Source: Streptomyces sp. NBC_01232 (GTDB taxonomy: Bacteria > Actinomycetota > Actinomycetes > Streptomycetales > Streptomycetaceae). From it: 64,000 nucleotides of DNA. Below are positions 16,658 through 24,558 of this stretch, piece after piece. The stretch's first letter is position 1. Each line of letters starts with the position of its first letter. A program made the position numbers and the translations under genes. Where the stretch lies: NCBI RefSeq assembly GCF_035989885.1, contig NZ_CP108518.1, forward strand, positions 7,865,001-7,929,000. Direction: 5' to 3'. Under the pieces are notes generated by a model that saw only the letters and a list, made by a program, of their open reading frames with translations, was not told where the DNA came from and did no database searches.

Positions 16658-17047
16658 ATGACCACACCGCACGTCACACCGCAGAGCCATCAGCCCGTCC
16701 CGTACGAGGAGACGACGGACCTCCGCTACGCCCGGGAAGTGGTGCAGAACCACGAGCTCACGCATGTGAAGGGGGACGACTACGCCCTCACCTGTGTCTG
16801 TCCGCGCTGCGGGGCGGCGCTCGAGATCGAGCTGTTCGAACCGGGCTTCCGTGCCCTGACGCCCGCCGCCCAGCAGCCCGGTGCGCAGCCCCCTCCCGCG
16901 CCCGCTCCCGTACCCGCGCAGGGACCCGCGCCCGCTCCCGCATCCAGCACCGTGCTGCCCATCAGCTGTGTCTGCCCGGGCACGCACGACGGCCGTCCCG
17001 AGGACCGCACGGGCTGCGGGGCCTTCTGGACCCTGACACTGTCATGA
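16658..17047 (+). CDS. Cys-rich protein, second gene of the CHAT operon
   Basis: A 129-residue protein starting 34 bp after the CHAT stop with GAGGGAG as ribosome-binding site. Its N-terminal part contains CVCPRCGAALEIELFEPGFR and its C-terminal part CVCPGTHDGRPEDRTGCGAF. The two Cys clusters (CxCxxC and CxC...C) are separated by a Pro/Ala-rich linker of about 40 residues and could together bind metal. No named family is recognised. Its TGA stop overlaps an ATG at 17044 in the typical ATGA manner, which ties it translationally to the next gene. A role as adaptor or substrate of the protease is speculation. Confidence 0.65.
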   Translation: MTTPHVTPQSHQPVPYEETTDLRYAREVVQNHELTHVKGDDYALTCVCPRCGAALEIELFEPGFRALTPAAQQPGAQPPPAPAPVPAQGPAPAPASSTVLPISCVCPGTHDGRPEDRTGCGAFWTLTLS

Positions 17048-17200
17048 CCACCCCCCCGCGTCCCCCCGCGGATCGGCGCCGGTCCACCGGCCCGCGCACA
17101 CGATCTGCTGGCCGCGCAGGAACGAAGCCGACAGGCCAGGGAAGCGCTGCCCAGGCTGCGTTCGGCCGCCCTGGGCTGGCGCAACGCGGCCGGCGCGCTC

Positions 17201-17680
17201 ATGGCCGGACTCGTCGGCTTCGGCCTGATCAAGGGCCGTACCGATGTGGGACAGCTCGACAAGCCCTGGGCCGTCGCGGTGGGATGCCTGTTGCTGACGG
17301 CCCTGCTCTGCGGGGCCTGGGGCGCGTACCTGCTGAACCGGGCGGCCCACGGCCCGCTGAAACCGTCCCCGCTCGGCCCCCGGGCCACCAGGGCGACGGT
17401 GGAACACGTGGAGGTCGGGGAAGCCCTGCGGGCACTGCGGCACGGCATCGCGCTGACCCTGTCCTGCACGCTGTTCCTCGTCGGCGCCCTCGGGGCCACC
17501 TGGTACGGGCCGAGCGCCAAACCGCCCGCGGTGGAGCTGACCACACCGGCCACGGGCCGGCTGTGCGGCATCGTGACCCGGGTGGCCGAGGGCAGGCTCC
17601 TGCTGAAGACCGGCGGCACGACGGTCGAAGTGGCGACGGCGGCCCTGACCCAGCTGAGGACGGTGGAGACATGTCCGTGA
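17201..17680 (+). CDS. membrane protein of the CHAT operon; apparent 5' frameshift
   Basis: The uninterrupted frame from the ATG at 17201 encodes 159 residues with hydrophobic segments GLVGFGLIKG, AVAVGCLLLTALLCGAWGAYLL and ALTLSCTLFLVGALGATWYG. An exposed C-terminus follows (LCGIVTRVAEGRLLLKTGGT). The frame continues upstream as convincing protein (AHDLLAAQERSRQAREALPR, then LRSAALGWRNAAGA), which completes the first membrane helix, but it has no start codon. The ATG at 17044, which overlaps the preceding stop, is one base out of frame. One extra C in the 17051-17067 C-tracts would explain this. It may be an assembly error, a real mutation or a recoding site. Confidence 0.6.
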   Translation: MAGLVGFGLIKGRTDVGQLDKPWAVAVGCLLLTALLCGAWGAYLLNRAAHGPLKPSPLGPRATRATVEHVEVGEALRALRHGIALTLSCTLFLVGALGATWYGPSAKPPAVELTTPATGRLCGIVTRVAEGRLLLKTGGTTVEVATAALTQLRTVETCP

Positions 17681-19338
17681 GCGACCTCCGGTCCCAGGTG
17701 TCGTTCCTGCTGAACTGGCGTCCCCTGCTTGCGCGTCTCTTCCGGGCGATCGACCGCGAGGACGCGAAGGCACTGCCGGGGCTCATCGGGCAGGTGGACG
17801 CGCTCCTGGCGCAGGACGACCTTCCCCGCTGGGCGCGCGACATGATCCGCAGGATGCGGGTCACGGCCCTCTCCGGCTGTTCGACAGTGCTCCGGGAGCC
17901 CCTCCTCCTGGACCGGGCCGTCGGCCTGGGCCGGGCCGCCCTCACGGAGGAGCCCACCACGTGGGAGGCGGAGACCTGGGACCGGAGCCTGCTCGCGGAG
18001 GTGCTCGTACAGCGCTTCGAGCAACGGGGCGACCAGCAGGACGTGGACGAGGCGATCGTCCTCCTGCGACGGGCCTGGGACCTGTGCCGGGCCGCGGACG
18101 CGGCTCCGCGACCGCCCTGGCACCGGGAGATCCGGCGCCTGTGGCGGGCAGCGTGGAACCGCGAAGCGGCCGGGCCCCGGCCGCCGTTGAACAGGGCGGT
18201 GAAGGCGGGGATCCTCGTCGGCCTCGGGGACGTACTGCACACGCGCTTCGCATACCTGCGCATACTCGACGACTTCCACCGGGCCGTGAAGGTGAGCGAG
18301 GAGGCGGAGGCGTTCACCCGTACCTTCGGCTGGGCGGTCTCCGGCGGGCAGGCCGGCTACGGCCACGGGCGCGGCACTGCCCTGATCCAGCTCGCCGCCC
18401 TGCTGGTCCAGCGCTACGAACTCCTCGGCGACCCCGAGGACATCGTCCGGGCCGTGTGGCTCTTCAAGGACGCGGACCGGCTCCTGCCGCGCGGCGACGC
18501 CCAGGGCCCCGTGCTCGCCCGGCACCGGGTGCACGCCCTGACCGTGCGGGGCCTGGTGCTGCGCAGCCCCGGGGACTTCGCCGAGGCGGCCTCGGTCCTG
18601 CGACGGCGCGCGCCGCACGACCCGTACGGGCTGCCGCGGGCGGAGATCCTGACCGGGCGGGCAGGGGTGGAAGGCTCCGCCGGCGGCCTCGGGGAGGCCG
18701 TGGACATCCTGGAGGCGGCTGCCGCACAGGACGGGCCCGACGCGCACGAGGCGCTGATCCGGCTCGCGGCGGCGCTGCGCCAGTGGGCCGCACATGTACG
18801 GGAGAACCCGCCGGTGCGCGGCGGGGCGGGGGATGGGGGTCCGCAGCCGGACTTCGCCACGCTCCGGCGCAGGTCCACCGATGCCTGGCGGCTCGCCGCC
18901 CGGCGGGAGGCGGCCCCCGCCTTCCGCCGCCTGCACGCGGCGTCCCTGTGGAGCGCGCAGACCACGGAGGAGCACCCGGGCTCGGCCGAGGCGGCGGAGG
19001 CGAGCGCCCTGGCCGTGCGGTTGCTGCCGCTCGCGGCATGGCGCGGCCTGGACCGGCTCAGCCAGGAGAGCCGGCTGAAGTCGGTCCAGTTCGGCCTGGC
19101 CACCGGCGCGGCCGCCGACCAGCTGGCACAGGGGGATCCGGCACAGGCTCTGGAGCTGCTGGAACTGGGGCGCGGGGTCCTCTGGTCCCAGAAACTGGAC
19201 GGCCGCACCGATCTGAAACTGCTCGGGGCAGCGTCGCCCGAGCTGGCCGAGAGCCTCACCAGGGTCCGCGTACTCCTGGAGGAGGCGCGGGACCCGTCGG
19301 CGCACACCGGGCGCAAGCGTCTGCTGCCGACACCGTGA
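17671..19338 (+). CDS. TPR-like helical protein, truncated before a CHAT domain; last gene of the CHAT operon
   Basis: A 555-residue helical protein whose ATG overlaps the previous gene by 10 bp. Repeated helix pairs such as WDRSLLAEVLVQRFEQRGDQ (about 110-129) and LIQLAALLVQRYELLGDPED (about 236-255) have the spacing of tetratricopeptide-like repeats. The segment QALELLELGRGVLWSQ is what, in TPR-CHAT fusion proteins, lies just before the CHAT domain. Here the protein stops about 50 residues later at RKRLLPTP, and no CHAT domain follows. The protease half is instead the first gene of the operon. It may be a sensor or scaffold that controls the separate CHAT protein. Confidence 0.75.
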   Translation: MSVSDLRSQVSFLLNWRPLLARLFRAIDREDAKALPGLIGQVDALLAQDDLPRWARDMIRRMRVTALSGCSTVLREPLLLDRAVGLGRAALTEEPTTWEAETWDRSLLAEVLVQRFEQRGDQQDVDEAIVLLRRAWDLCRAADAAPRPPWHREIRRLWRAAWNREAAGPRPPLNRAVKAGILVGLGDVLHTRFAYLRILDDFHRAVKVSEEAEAFTRTFGWAVSGGQAGYGHGRGTALIQLAALLVQRYELLGDPEDIVRAVWLFKDADRLLPRGDAQGPVLARHRVHALTVRGLVLRSPGDFAEAASVLRRRAPHDPYGLPRAEILTGRAGVEGSAGGLGEAVDILEAAAAQDGPDAHEALIRLAAALRQWAAHVRENPPVRGGAGDGGPQPDFATLRRRSTDAWRLAARREAAPAFRRLHAASLWSAQTTEEHPGSAEAAEASALAVRLLPLAAWRGLDRLSQESRLKSVQFGLATGAAADQLAQGDPAQALELLELGRGVLWSQKLDGRTDLKLLGAASPELAESLTRVRVLLEEARDPSAHTGRKRLLPTP

Positions 19339-19397
19339 GGGGCCGGCGGTCCCCTGCGATCGGGTGAGCCGCGTCTCACCTGACCGGTGCCGCTTGT

Positions 19398-19417
19398 CTA
19401 TGCAACGAGTTGCATAG
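19398..19417. promoter_or_regulatory. PadR operator palindrome
   Basis: CTATGCAACGAGTTGCATAG is a 20-bp inverted repeat with 9-bp perfect arms and a 2-bp centre. It lies 13-32 bp before the ATG of the PadR gene, and ATGCAAC/GTTGCAT is the kind of site bound by PadR regulators. A TTGTCT hexamer at 19394 overlaps it. Autoregulation is inferred. Confidence 0.7.
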
Positions 19418-19429
19418 AAAGATCGGGGC

Positions 19430-20002
19430 ATGGCGCTCGACCACGCGATCCTCGTCTCCCTGCTGGAGAAGCCGGGCTCCGGCTATGAGCTGGCCCGCCG
19501 GTTCGACCGGTCCATCGGCTACTTCTGGACCGCCACCCACCAGCAGATCTACCGCGTCCTCAAGCGCATGGAGGGCGACGGGCTGCTCACCGTCCGCCAG
19601 GTGCCGCAGCAGGGCCGGCCGGACAAGAACGAGTACTCCGTCGCCGGCCCCGGCCGCAGCGCCCTCGCCCGGTGGCTGCACGAGCCGATCGAGCCCGAGA
19701 GCCTGCGCCACGACCTCGCCGTCAAGATCCGCGGCGCGGCCTTCGACGACCCGGCCGCACTGATCCACGAGGTCGAGCGGCACCACCGGGCACACAGCGA
19801 CCGGCTGGCCCGCTACCTCGCCGGTGAACTGCGCGACTTCACCGGGCCCGACGCACCCGCACCGCTCGACGCCGGCCAGGAGCTCCAGCACGTCGTGCTG
19901 CGCGGCGGCATCGCGTACGAGCGGATGACGATCGCCTGGCTCGACGACGTCCTCGCCACCCTCCACCGGCTCGGCGGCACACCGCCGCCCGCCACCACCT
20001 GA
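19430..20002 (+). CDS. PadR family transcriptional regulator
   Basis: A 190-residue regulator. The N-terminal winged helix has the PadR pattern ALDHAILVSLLEKPGSGYEL, then RRFDRSIGYFWTATHQQIYR and LLTVRQVPQQGRPDKNEYSV. The C-terminal half matches the Vir_act_alpha_C helices that make the dimer (IEPESLRHDLAVKIRGA and YERMTIAWLDDVLATLHRL). The likely target is its own promoter through the palindrome at 19398-19417, and probably the acyl-CoA dehydrogenase gene 104 bp downstream in the same direction. The effector is unknown; it could be an acyl-CoA or a phenolic acid, as in other PadR systems. Confidence 0.9.
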   Translation: MALDHAILVSLLEKPGSGYELARRFDRSIGYFWTATHQQIYRVLKRMEGDGLLTVRQVPQQGRPDKNEYSVAGPGRSALARWLHEPIEPESLRHDLAVKIRGAAFDDPAALIHEVERHHRAHSDRLARYLAGELRDFTGPDAPAPLDAGQELQHVVLRGGIAYERMTIAWLDDVLATLHRLGGTPPPATT

Positions 20003-20106
20003 ACCGCACCGCCGCCGCACCGCGCTCGGCCACACCGCACCTCGCCGTGGCCGCCGCGCCGTCCCTCCACGCGTCCGACCCCCAACCCCTCGGAAGGTGA
20101 ACCTCC

Positions 20107-21837
20107 ATGGCAGACGCCCTGCTCTTCAACCCGCACACCTACGACCCGGCGCACTTCGACCCCGAGACCCGCAGGCTGCTGCGCGCCACGGTCGACTGGT
20201 TCGAGAGCCGCGGCAAGCGCCGGCTGATCGAGGACTACCGCTCCCGCGCCTGGCTGGCGGACTTCCTCGCCTTCTCCGCGAAGGAGGGGCTCTTCGCGAC
20301 CTTCCTGACCCCGGCCTCGGCCGCCGGTGAGGGGGAGCCGGACAAGCGCTGGGACACCGCACGGATCGCGGCCCTGAACGAGATCTTCGGTTTCTACGGG
20401 CTCGACTACTGGTACGCGTGGCAGGTCACCATCCTCGGCCTCGGTCCGGTCTGGCAGAGCGACAACGCCGACGCCCGCGCCCGCGCCGCGGAACTCCTCG
20501 CCGGGGGCGAGGTGTTCGCCTTCGGTCTGTCCGAGAAGACCCACGGCGCCGACATCTACTCCACCGACATGCTGCTGCAGCCGTCCATCGACGGGGACGG
20601 CGGTTTCCGCGCGAGCGGCTCCAAGTACTACATCGGCAACGGCAACGCCGCCGGCCTCGTCTCCGTCTTCGGCCGCCGCACCGACATCGAGGGCCCCGAC
20701 GGCTACGTCTTCTTCGCCGCCGACAGCCGCCACCCGGCGTACAAGCTCGTCAAGAACGTCGTCGACTCCTCCAAGTACGTCAGCGAATTCCGCCTCGATG
20801 ACTACCCGGTCCGCGCCGAGGACGTCCTGCACACCGGCCGGGCCGCCTTCGACGCCGCCCTGAACACCGTCAACGTGGGCAAGTTCAACCTCTGCACCGC
20901 CTCGATCGGCATCTGCGAGCACGCGATGTACGAGGCCGTCACCCACGCGCACAACCGCGTCCTGTACGGGCGGCCCGTCACCGCCTTCCCGCACGTGCGC
21001 CGGGAGCTGGCCGACGCGTACGTCCGCCTGGTCGGCATGAAGCTGTTCAGCGACCGCGCCGTCGACTACTTCCGCGCCGCGGGCCCGGACGACCGCCGGT
21101 ACCTGCTCTTCAACCCGATGACGAAGATGAAGGTGACCACGGAGGGCGAGAAGGTCATCGACCTGATGTGGGACGTCATCGCCGCCAAGGGCTTCGAGAA
21201 GGACAACTACTTCGCGCAGGCGGCCATCGAGATCCGTGGACTGCCCAAGCTGGAGGGCACGGTCCACGTCAACCTCGCCCTGATCCTCAAGTTCATGCGC
21301 AACCACCTGCTGGACCCGGCCGAGTACCCGGCCGTGCCGACCCGCCTCGACGCGGCCGACGACGCCTTCCTGTTCCAGCAGGGTCCGGCCCGGGGCCTGG
21401 GCTCCGTACGCTTCCACGACTGGCGCACCGCCTACGAGGCGTACACCGGGGTGCCGAACGTGGCCCGGTTCCGCGAGCAGGCCGACGCCCTCTGCGCGTT
21501 CGTGGCCACGGTCGCCCCGGACGAGGAGCAGAGCCGCGACCTCGACTTCCTCCTCTCCGTGGGCCAGCTGTTCGCGCTGGTCGTGTACGGCCAGCTGATC
21601 CTGGAGCAGGCCCGCCTGACGGACCTGGACGAGTCGGTGCTCGACGAGCTGTTCTCCGTCCTCGTACGCGACTTCTCCGGCCACGCCGTCGAGCTGTACG
21701 GCAAGGACTCGGCCACCGCGCCCCAGCAGGAGTGGGCGCTCGGCGCGGTCCGCCGCCCGGTCGTCGACGAGGCCCGCGCGGCGCGCGTCTGGGCCCGGGT
21801 CGAGGCCCTGTCCGGCACGTACGAGATGGCCCCGTAG
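20107..21837 (+). CDS. acyl-CoA dehydrogenase
   Basis: A 576-residue flavoprotein that would oxidise an acyl-CoA at the alpha-beta bond. GGEVFAFGLSEKTHGADIYS is the FAD/substrate loop of acyl-CoA dehydrogenases. VGKFNLCTASIGICEHAMYE starts the helical core, and LEGTVHVNLALILKF carries the Glu expected in the EGT motif as catalytic base. CGGAAGGTGA is the ribosome-binding site. It is longer than the usual 380-residue enzymes; the extra C-terminal helical segment of about 150 residues is seen in some long-chain or bacterial relatives. It lies directly after PadR, which probably regulates it. The substrate is not known. Confidence 0.9.
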   Translation: MADALLFNPHTYDPAHFDPETRRLLRATVDWFESRGKRRLIEDYRSRAWLADFLAFSAKEGLFATFLTPASAAGEGEPDKRWDTARIAALNEIFGFYGLDYWYAWQVTILGLGPVWQSDNADARARAAELLAGGEVFAFGLSEKTHGADIYSTDMLLQPSIDGDGGFRASGSKYYIGNGNAAGLVSVFGRRTDIEGPDGYVFFAADSRHPAYKLVKNVVDSSKYVSEFRLDDYPVRAEDVLHTGRAAFDAALNTVNVGKFNLCTASIGICEHAMYEAVTHAHNRVLYGRPVTAFPHVRRELADAYVRLVGMKLFSDRAVDYFRAAGPDDRRYLLFNPMTKMKVTTEGEKVIDLMWDVIAAKGFEKDNYFAQAAIEIRGLPKLEGTVHVNLALILKFMRNHLLDPAEYPAVPTRLDAADDAFLFQQGPARGLGSVRFHDWRTAYEAYTGVPNVARFREQADALCAFVATVAPDEEQSRDLDFLLSVGQLFALVVYGQLILEQARLTDLDESVLDELFSVLVRDFSGHAVELYGKDSATAPQQEWALGAVRRPVVDEARAARVWARVEALSGTYEMAP

Positions 21838-21848
21838 GAACGCCCCCC

Positions 21849-21890
21849 GGGGACCGGCATCGCCGCCGGCCCAAACCGAAGCCGGTCCCC
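21849..21890 (+). terminator. hairpin terminator after acyl-CoA dehydrogenase
   Basis: GGGGACCGGC (21849-21858) and GCCGGTCCCC (21881-21890) pair perfectly over 10 bp around a 22-nt loop, 12 bp after the stop codon of the preceding gene. Confidence 0.6.
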
Positions 21891-21973
21891 GCCAGGCCAT
21901 TGACCTGGGCCGTAGTCGCGGCTTCTTCCTGCGCCGCATCGGTGCACGCCCGCCACACCTGATCAAAGTAATC

Positions 21974-22016
21974 CTTATGGATGGATCGCATTGCTAGGAT
22001 TCATGCTTATGGATGG
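21974..22016 (+). promoter_or_regulatory. promoter/direct-repeat region of the racemase gene
   Basis: CTTATGGATGG occurs at 21974-21984 and again at 22006-22016, 32 bp apart, close to three helical turns. TAGGAT at 21995-22000, between the repeats, fits the Streptomyces -10 consensus (TAGRRT). No matching -35 is seen. If this is the promoter, transcription would start close to the ATG at 22009, giving a nearly leaderless mRNA. Confidence 0.4.
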
Positions 22017-22725
22017 CATCTCGATGAAGACGATCGGCCTGCTCGGCGGGATGAGCTGGGAGTCGACGGCCGAGTACTACCGGCTGCTCAACGAGTTCAC
22101 CCGCGAGCGGCTCGGCGGACTGCACTCGGCGCGCTGCGTGCTGTATTCCGTGGACTTCGCGGAGATCGAACAGCTCCAGGCGCAGGGCCGCTGGGACGAG
22201 GCGGGCCGGGTGCTGGCGGCGGCCGCCCGGTCGTTGGAGGCCGCGGGCGCGGACCTCGTACTCCTGTGCACGAACACGATGCACAAGGTTGCCGACCAGG
22301 TGCAGGCGGCGGTCTCCATTCCTTTGCTGCACCTGGCCGACGCCACCGCGGACGCGGTGCGGGCGCAAGGCCTGCAGCGGGTCGGTCTGCTGGGCACGGC
22401 GTTCACGATGGAGCAGGACTTCTACCGGGGGCGCCTCGCGGCGGGTGGACTGGAGGTGTCCGTGCCGGATGCCGGCGGACGGTCCCTGGTGCACCGGGTG
22501 ATCTACGAGGAGCTGTGCCTCGGTGTCGTGCGGGAGGAATCCAGGACCGCGTACCGGGAAGTCATCGCGGGCCTCGTGGCGGCCGGCGCCCAGGGGATCA
22601 TCCTCGGCTGCACCGAGATCGAACTGCTGGTGAGCGCCGAGGACAGCCCGGTGCCCGTCTTCCCCACGGCACGGATCCACGCGGCGGCGGCCGTAGACGC
22701 CGCGCTGGGCCGGGGCGTGCGGTGA
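22009..22725 (+). CDS. aspartate/glutamate racemase family protein
   Basis: A 238-residue cofactor-independent amino-acid racemase of the YgeA type. The paired catalytic cysteines are present: Cys87 in LLCTNTMHK and Cys201 in LGCTEIELL. The N-terminal IGLLGGMSWESTAEYYRLLN is the family signature. The ATG at 22009 has AGGA 9 bp upstream and is preferred; an ATG at 22024 and a TTG at 21991 are also possible. The substrate, perhaps aspartate, glutamate or another L-amino acid, is not known. It ends in a GTGA overlap with a very short frame that may be a decayed gene. Confidence 0.85.
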   Translation: MDGISMKTIGLLGGMSWESTAEYYRLLNEFTRERLGGLHSARCVLYSVDFAEIEQLQAQGRWDEAGRVLAAAARSLEAAGADLVLLCTNTMHKVADQVQAAVSIPLLHLADATADAVRAQGLQRVGLLGTAFTMEQDFYRGRLAAGGLEVSVPDAGGRSLVHRVIYEELCLGVVREESRTAYREVIAGLVAAGAQGIILGCTEIELLVSAEDSPVPVFPTARIHAAAAVDAALGRGVR

Positions 22726-22796
22726 AGGTGCTGATCACGAACGGGCCGGCGTACACGGCCGTCGGCGTTGCCAGTGGCGTCGTGCACGATCAGTGA
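22722..22796 (+). pseudogene. possible 24-residue remnant gene overlapping the racemase stop
   Basis: A GTG at 22722 overlaps the racemase TGA (GTGA). It opens a frame reading MKVLITNGPAYTAVGVAS and then GVVHDQ before a TGA at 22794-22796. The start looks like the first strand of a larger enzyme with translation coupled to the racemase, but it stops after 24 residues. It may be a decayed partner gene or chance. Confidence 0.3.
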
Positions 22797-22940
22797 GTCA
22801 GTTCTTCCACGGGACGGGGAAGGCGCAGAGGCCGGCCGGCGAGCATGCAGTGCGGGCCCCGGGCCGCCTTGGCCGGCGCGGGGCGGGCCCGGGTCGGTCG
22901 ATGGTGGCCTTGCTTCGTGCGGGCGGTGTTGAAGGTCGGG

Positions 22941-23465
22941 TCAGCAGTCGAACACCGACCAGCAGATGTCGTTGCGCAACCGCTGGTCGTCCAGTACCAG
23001 CTCGCGAATCGCCGTGGGGAGCTGCGTGCGCTGCCACTGGCACTCGAGTCGCCCTGCCGTCTCGCTCTCGGCCTTCGGTGCGGCAGCGCGTGCGGCCTTG
23101 ATCGCATAGGCGGCCGCGCCGAGTTCGTGCGCTGCGACGTGTGCGACGACTGCGGCCTGGCCGGCGGCGTAGGCGGCATGCCGTGCTGCGCCACGCAGGT
23201 CACGGGCCGCGCCCATCGCATGGCCGCCTGCCGCGCGGGCCTCCATCATCTTGACCTCGCCACGCACCCAGGCACGGGCGTGCTCGATCGCCTGACGCGG
23301 CCGTGGGTCATCGGGCCTTGCCGACTCGAAGAGTTCGAGGACGTGCTCCGCGCACGCTGCCGCCCACAGGGCGAGGAGATGGTGATCCGGATCGGTGAGG
23401 GTCCCACCGCGGCGGATCGTCACGAAGCGGGGGTCCCTGACCTTCGGGAGGATCATGGTCGGCAT
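22941..23465 (-). CDS. putative immunity protein (Imm-5-like)
   Basis: A 174-residue protein that matches the family annotated as putative immunity proteins with an Imm-5-like domain. It has HHLLALWAAACAEHVLELFE near residue 30, then RPRQAIEHARAWVRGEVKMM and a long Ala-rich helical stretch with HVAAHELGAAAYAIKA. It ends QLPTAIRELVLDDQRLRNDI, followed by CWSVFDC. AGGAAGGA precedes the ATG at 23465. Immunity proteins of this type neutralise toxins of contact-dependent systems, but no toxin or secretion gene lies within view, so it is an orphan. Biological function in this form is unproven. Confidence 0.75.
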   Translation of the reverse strand: MPTMILPKVRDPRFVTIRRGGTLTDPDHHLLALWAAACAEHVLELFESARPDDPRPRQAIEHARAWVRGEVKMMEARAAGGHAMGAARDLRGAARHAAYAAGQAAVVAHVAAHELGAAAYAIKAARAAAPKAESETAGRLECQWQRTQLPTAIRELVLDDQRLRNDICWSVFDC

Positions 23466-23551
23466 TCCTTCCTGCTGGGATGGAGCGAAGCCTGCGAACC
23501 AGGAGGCCGATCCGCAAGCCCGGCCGACATCAACCTGCCCGGAAAGCACAC

Positions 23552-24472
23552 CTAGCCGACGAGGCGTCTGTGCCAGGTCAGCGGGGTGACGGTGATGGAC
23601 TGGCCCGGATCGCCGTCCCAGCGGGTGGGCAGGCCCGCACGGGTCAGGGCGGCGACGACCTCGCGGCCCACCGCGGCGGTGGTCGCGGACGTCCCGTCGA
23701 AGCCGCCGTACAGGAGGGTCAGGCCGTGGCCGGCCGTCGCGGAGTCCGTGCACTGGTCGTGGAAGTACACGAAGCCGCGGGCGTCCGGGCCGCCCTCCGC
23801 GCCGATCTCGGCCTCCCCGCAGCTGCGGCAGCAGGTGAAGTTCTCGCGGGCCGTGATGCCCGCCGCGTCGAGCTCGGCGAACGCCCGGGACAGCCGCTCC
23901 GGGTCGGTCTCGCCCGCCCATCCCGTCTGTTCCTCGACCCGCTCGAGCCACATGCGGTCGGCGAGCGCCTCGGCCTGGGCGCGGGAGACGGGCCGGTGGT
24001 CCCCGGAGACGAGGTAGTCCTCGGCCAGTTCGGTGAGCCGTGCCCGCGTCGTGTACCCGCCGGCCAGCACCTCGCGGATCCGGTTCTCCAACAGCACCCG
24101 CTCCTCCTCGTCGAGTTCGAGCGGGGGCGCGGGCTGCGCGGGCGGGAACTCCACGCGTTCCCAGACCCGTCCGGCGTCCCAGCCGTCCCGTCGGCCGTCC
24201 GCCCAGGCGGTCATGGCGGCGATGACGGCCTCGGGTCCGTCGACGGACGTCCCGAAGTGCCGCTCCGGGCTGCCGGCGCGGTGCTCCAGGGTGTAGTCGC
24301 CGCCGGTGCGGTGCCACACCTGGACGAAGACATCGGGCAGGTCGGGAACCGTTTGGACGACGAGGAACCGGTCGCCCTCACGACCGATCCGGTGGACCAG
24401 CGCGGCGAGTTCCCCCGCGGAGGGTCGTACGTGCCGGGGGCCGGGTTCGGTCAGGACCGTGATCGCGAGCAT
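23552..24472 (-). CDS. hypothetical protein (DUF6891-like)
   Basis: A 306-residue protein. The N-terminal 100 residues resemble a substrate or toxin-partner domain of the Imm1 type (ITVLTEPGPRHVRPSAGELA, then DGPEAVIAAMTAWADGRRDG). The C-terminal 150 residues are close to the DUF6891 domain: NRIREVLAGGYTTRARLTEL, ENFTCCRSCGEAEIGAE and RGFVYFHDQCTDSATAGHGL. The Cys pair in CCRSC is notable. The start ATG at 24472 is chosen; a GTG two codons upstream is possible. It lies 87 bp upstream of the immunity-like gene on the same strand. No enzymatic role is known. Confidence 0.65.
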   Translation of the reverse strand: MLAITVLTEPGPRHVRPSAGELAALVHRIGREGDRFLVVQTVPDLPDVFVQVWHRTGGDYTLEHRAGSPERHFGTSVDGPEAVIAAMTAWADGRRDGWDAGRVWERVEFPPAQPAPPLELDEEERVLLENRIREVLAGGYTTRARLTELAEDYLVSGDHRPVSRAQAEALADRMWLERVEEQTGWAGETDPERLSRAFAELDAAGITARENFTCCRSCGEAEIGAEGGPDARGFVYFHDQCTDSATAGHGLTLLYGGFDGTSATTAAVGREVVAALTRAGLPTRWDGDPGQSITVTPLTWHRRLVG

Positions 24473-24558
24473 GGTCACCAGTGTGCCGGGCGGCACTGAC
24501 AGCGGGCCGCGGGGGTGGTTCCGCTGCCTGCGGCCCCGCCCCCGCCCCCGCCCCGGCC

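Noticed and set aside
16780..19431. 883-codon minus-strand frame opposite the CHAT-operon genes
   Set aside because: Its sequence is low-complexity and matches no family, while the plus strand has overlapping genes with ribosome-binding sites.
22845..23555. Plus-strand frame of 236 codons opposite the Imm-5-like gene
   Set aside because: The minus strand matches a known family along its length and has a good ribosome-binding site; the plus frame lacks both.
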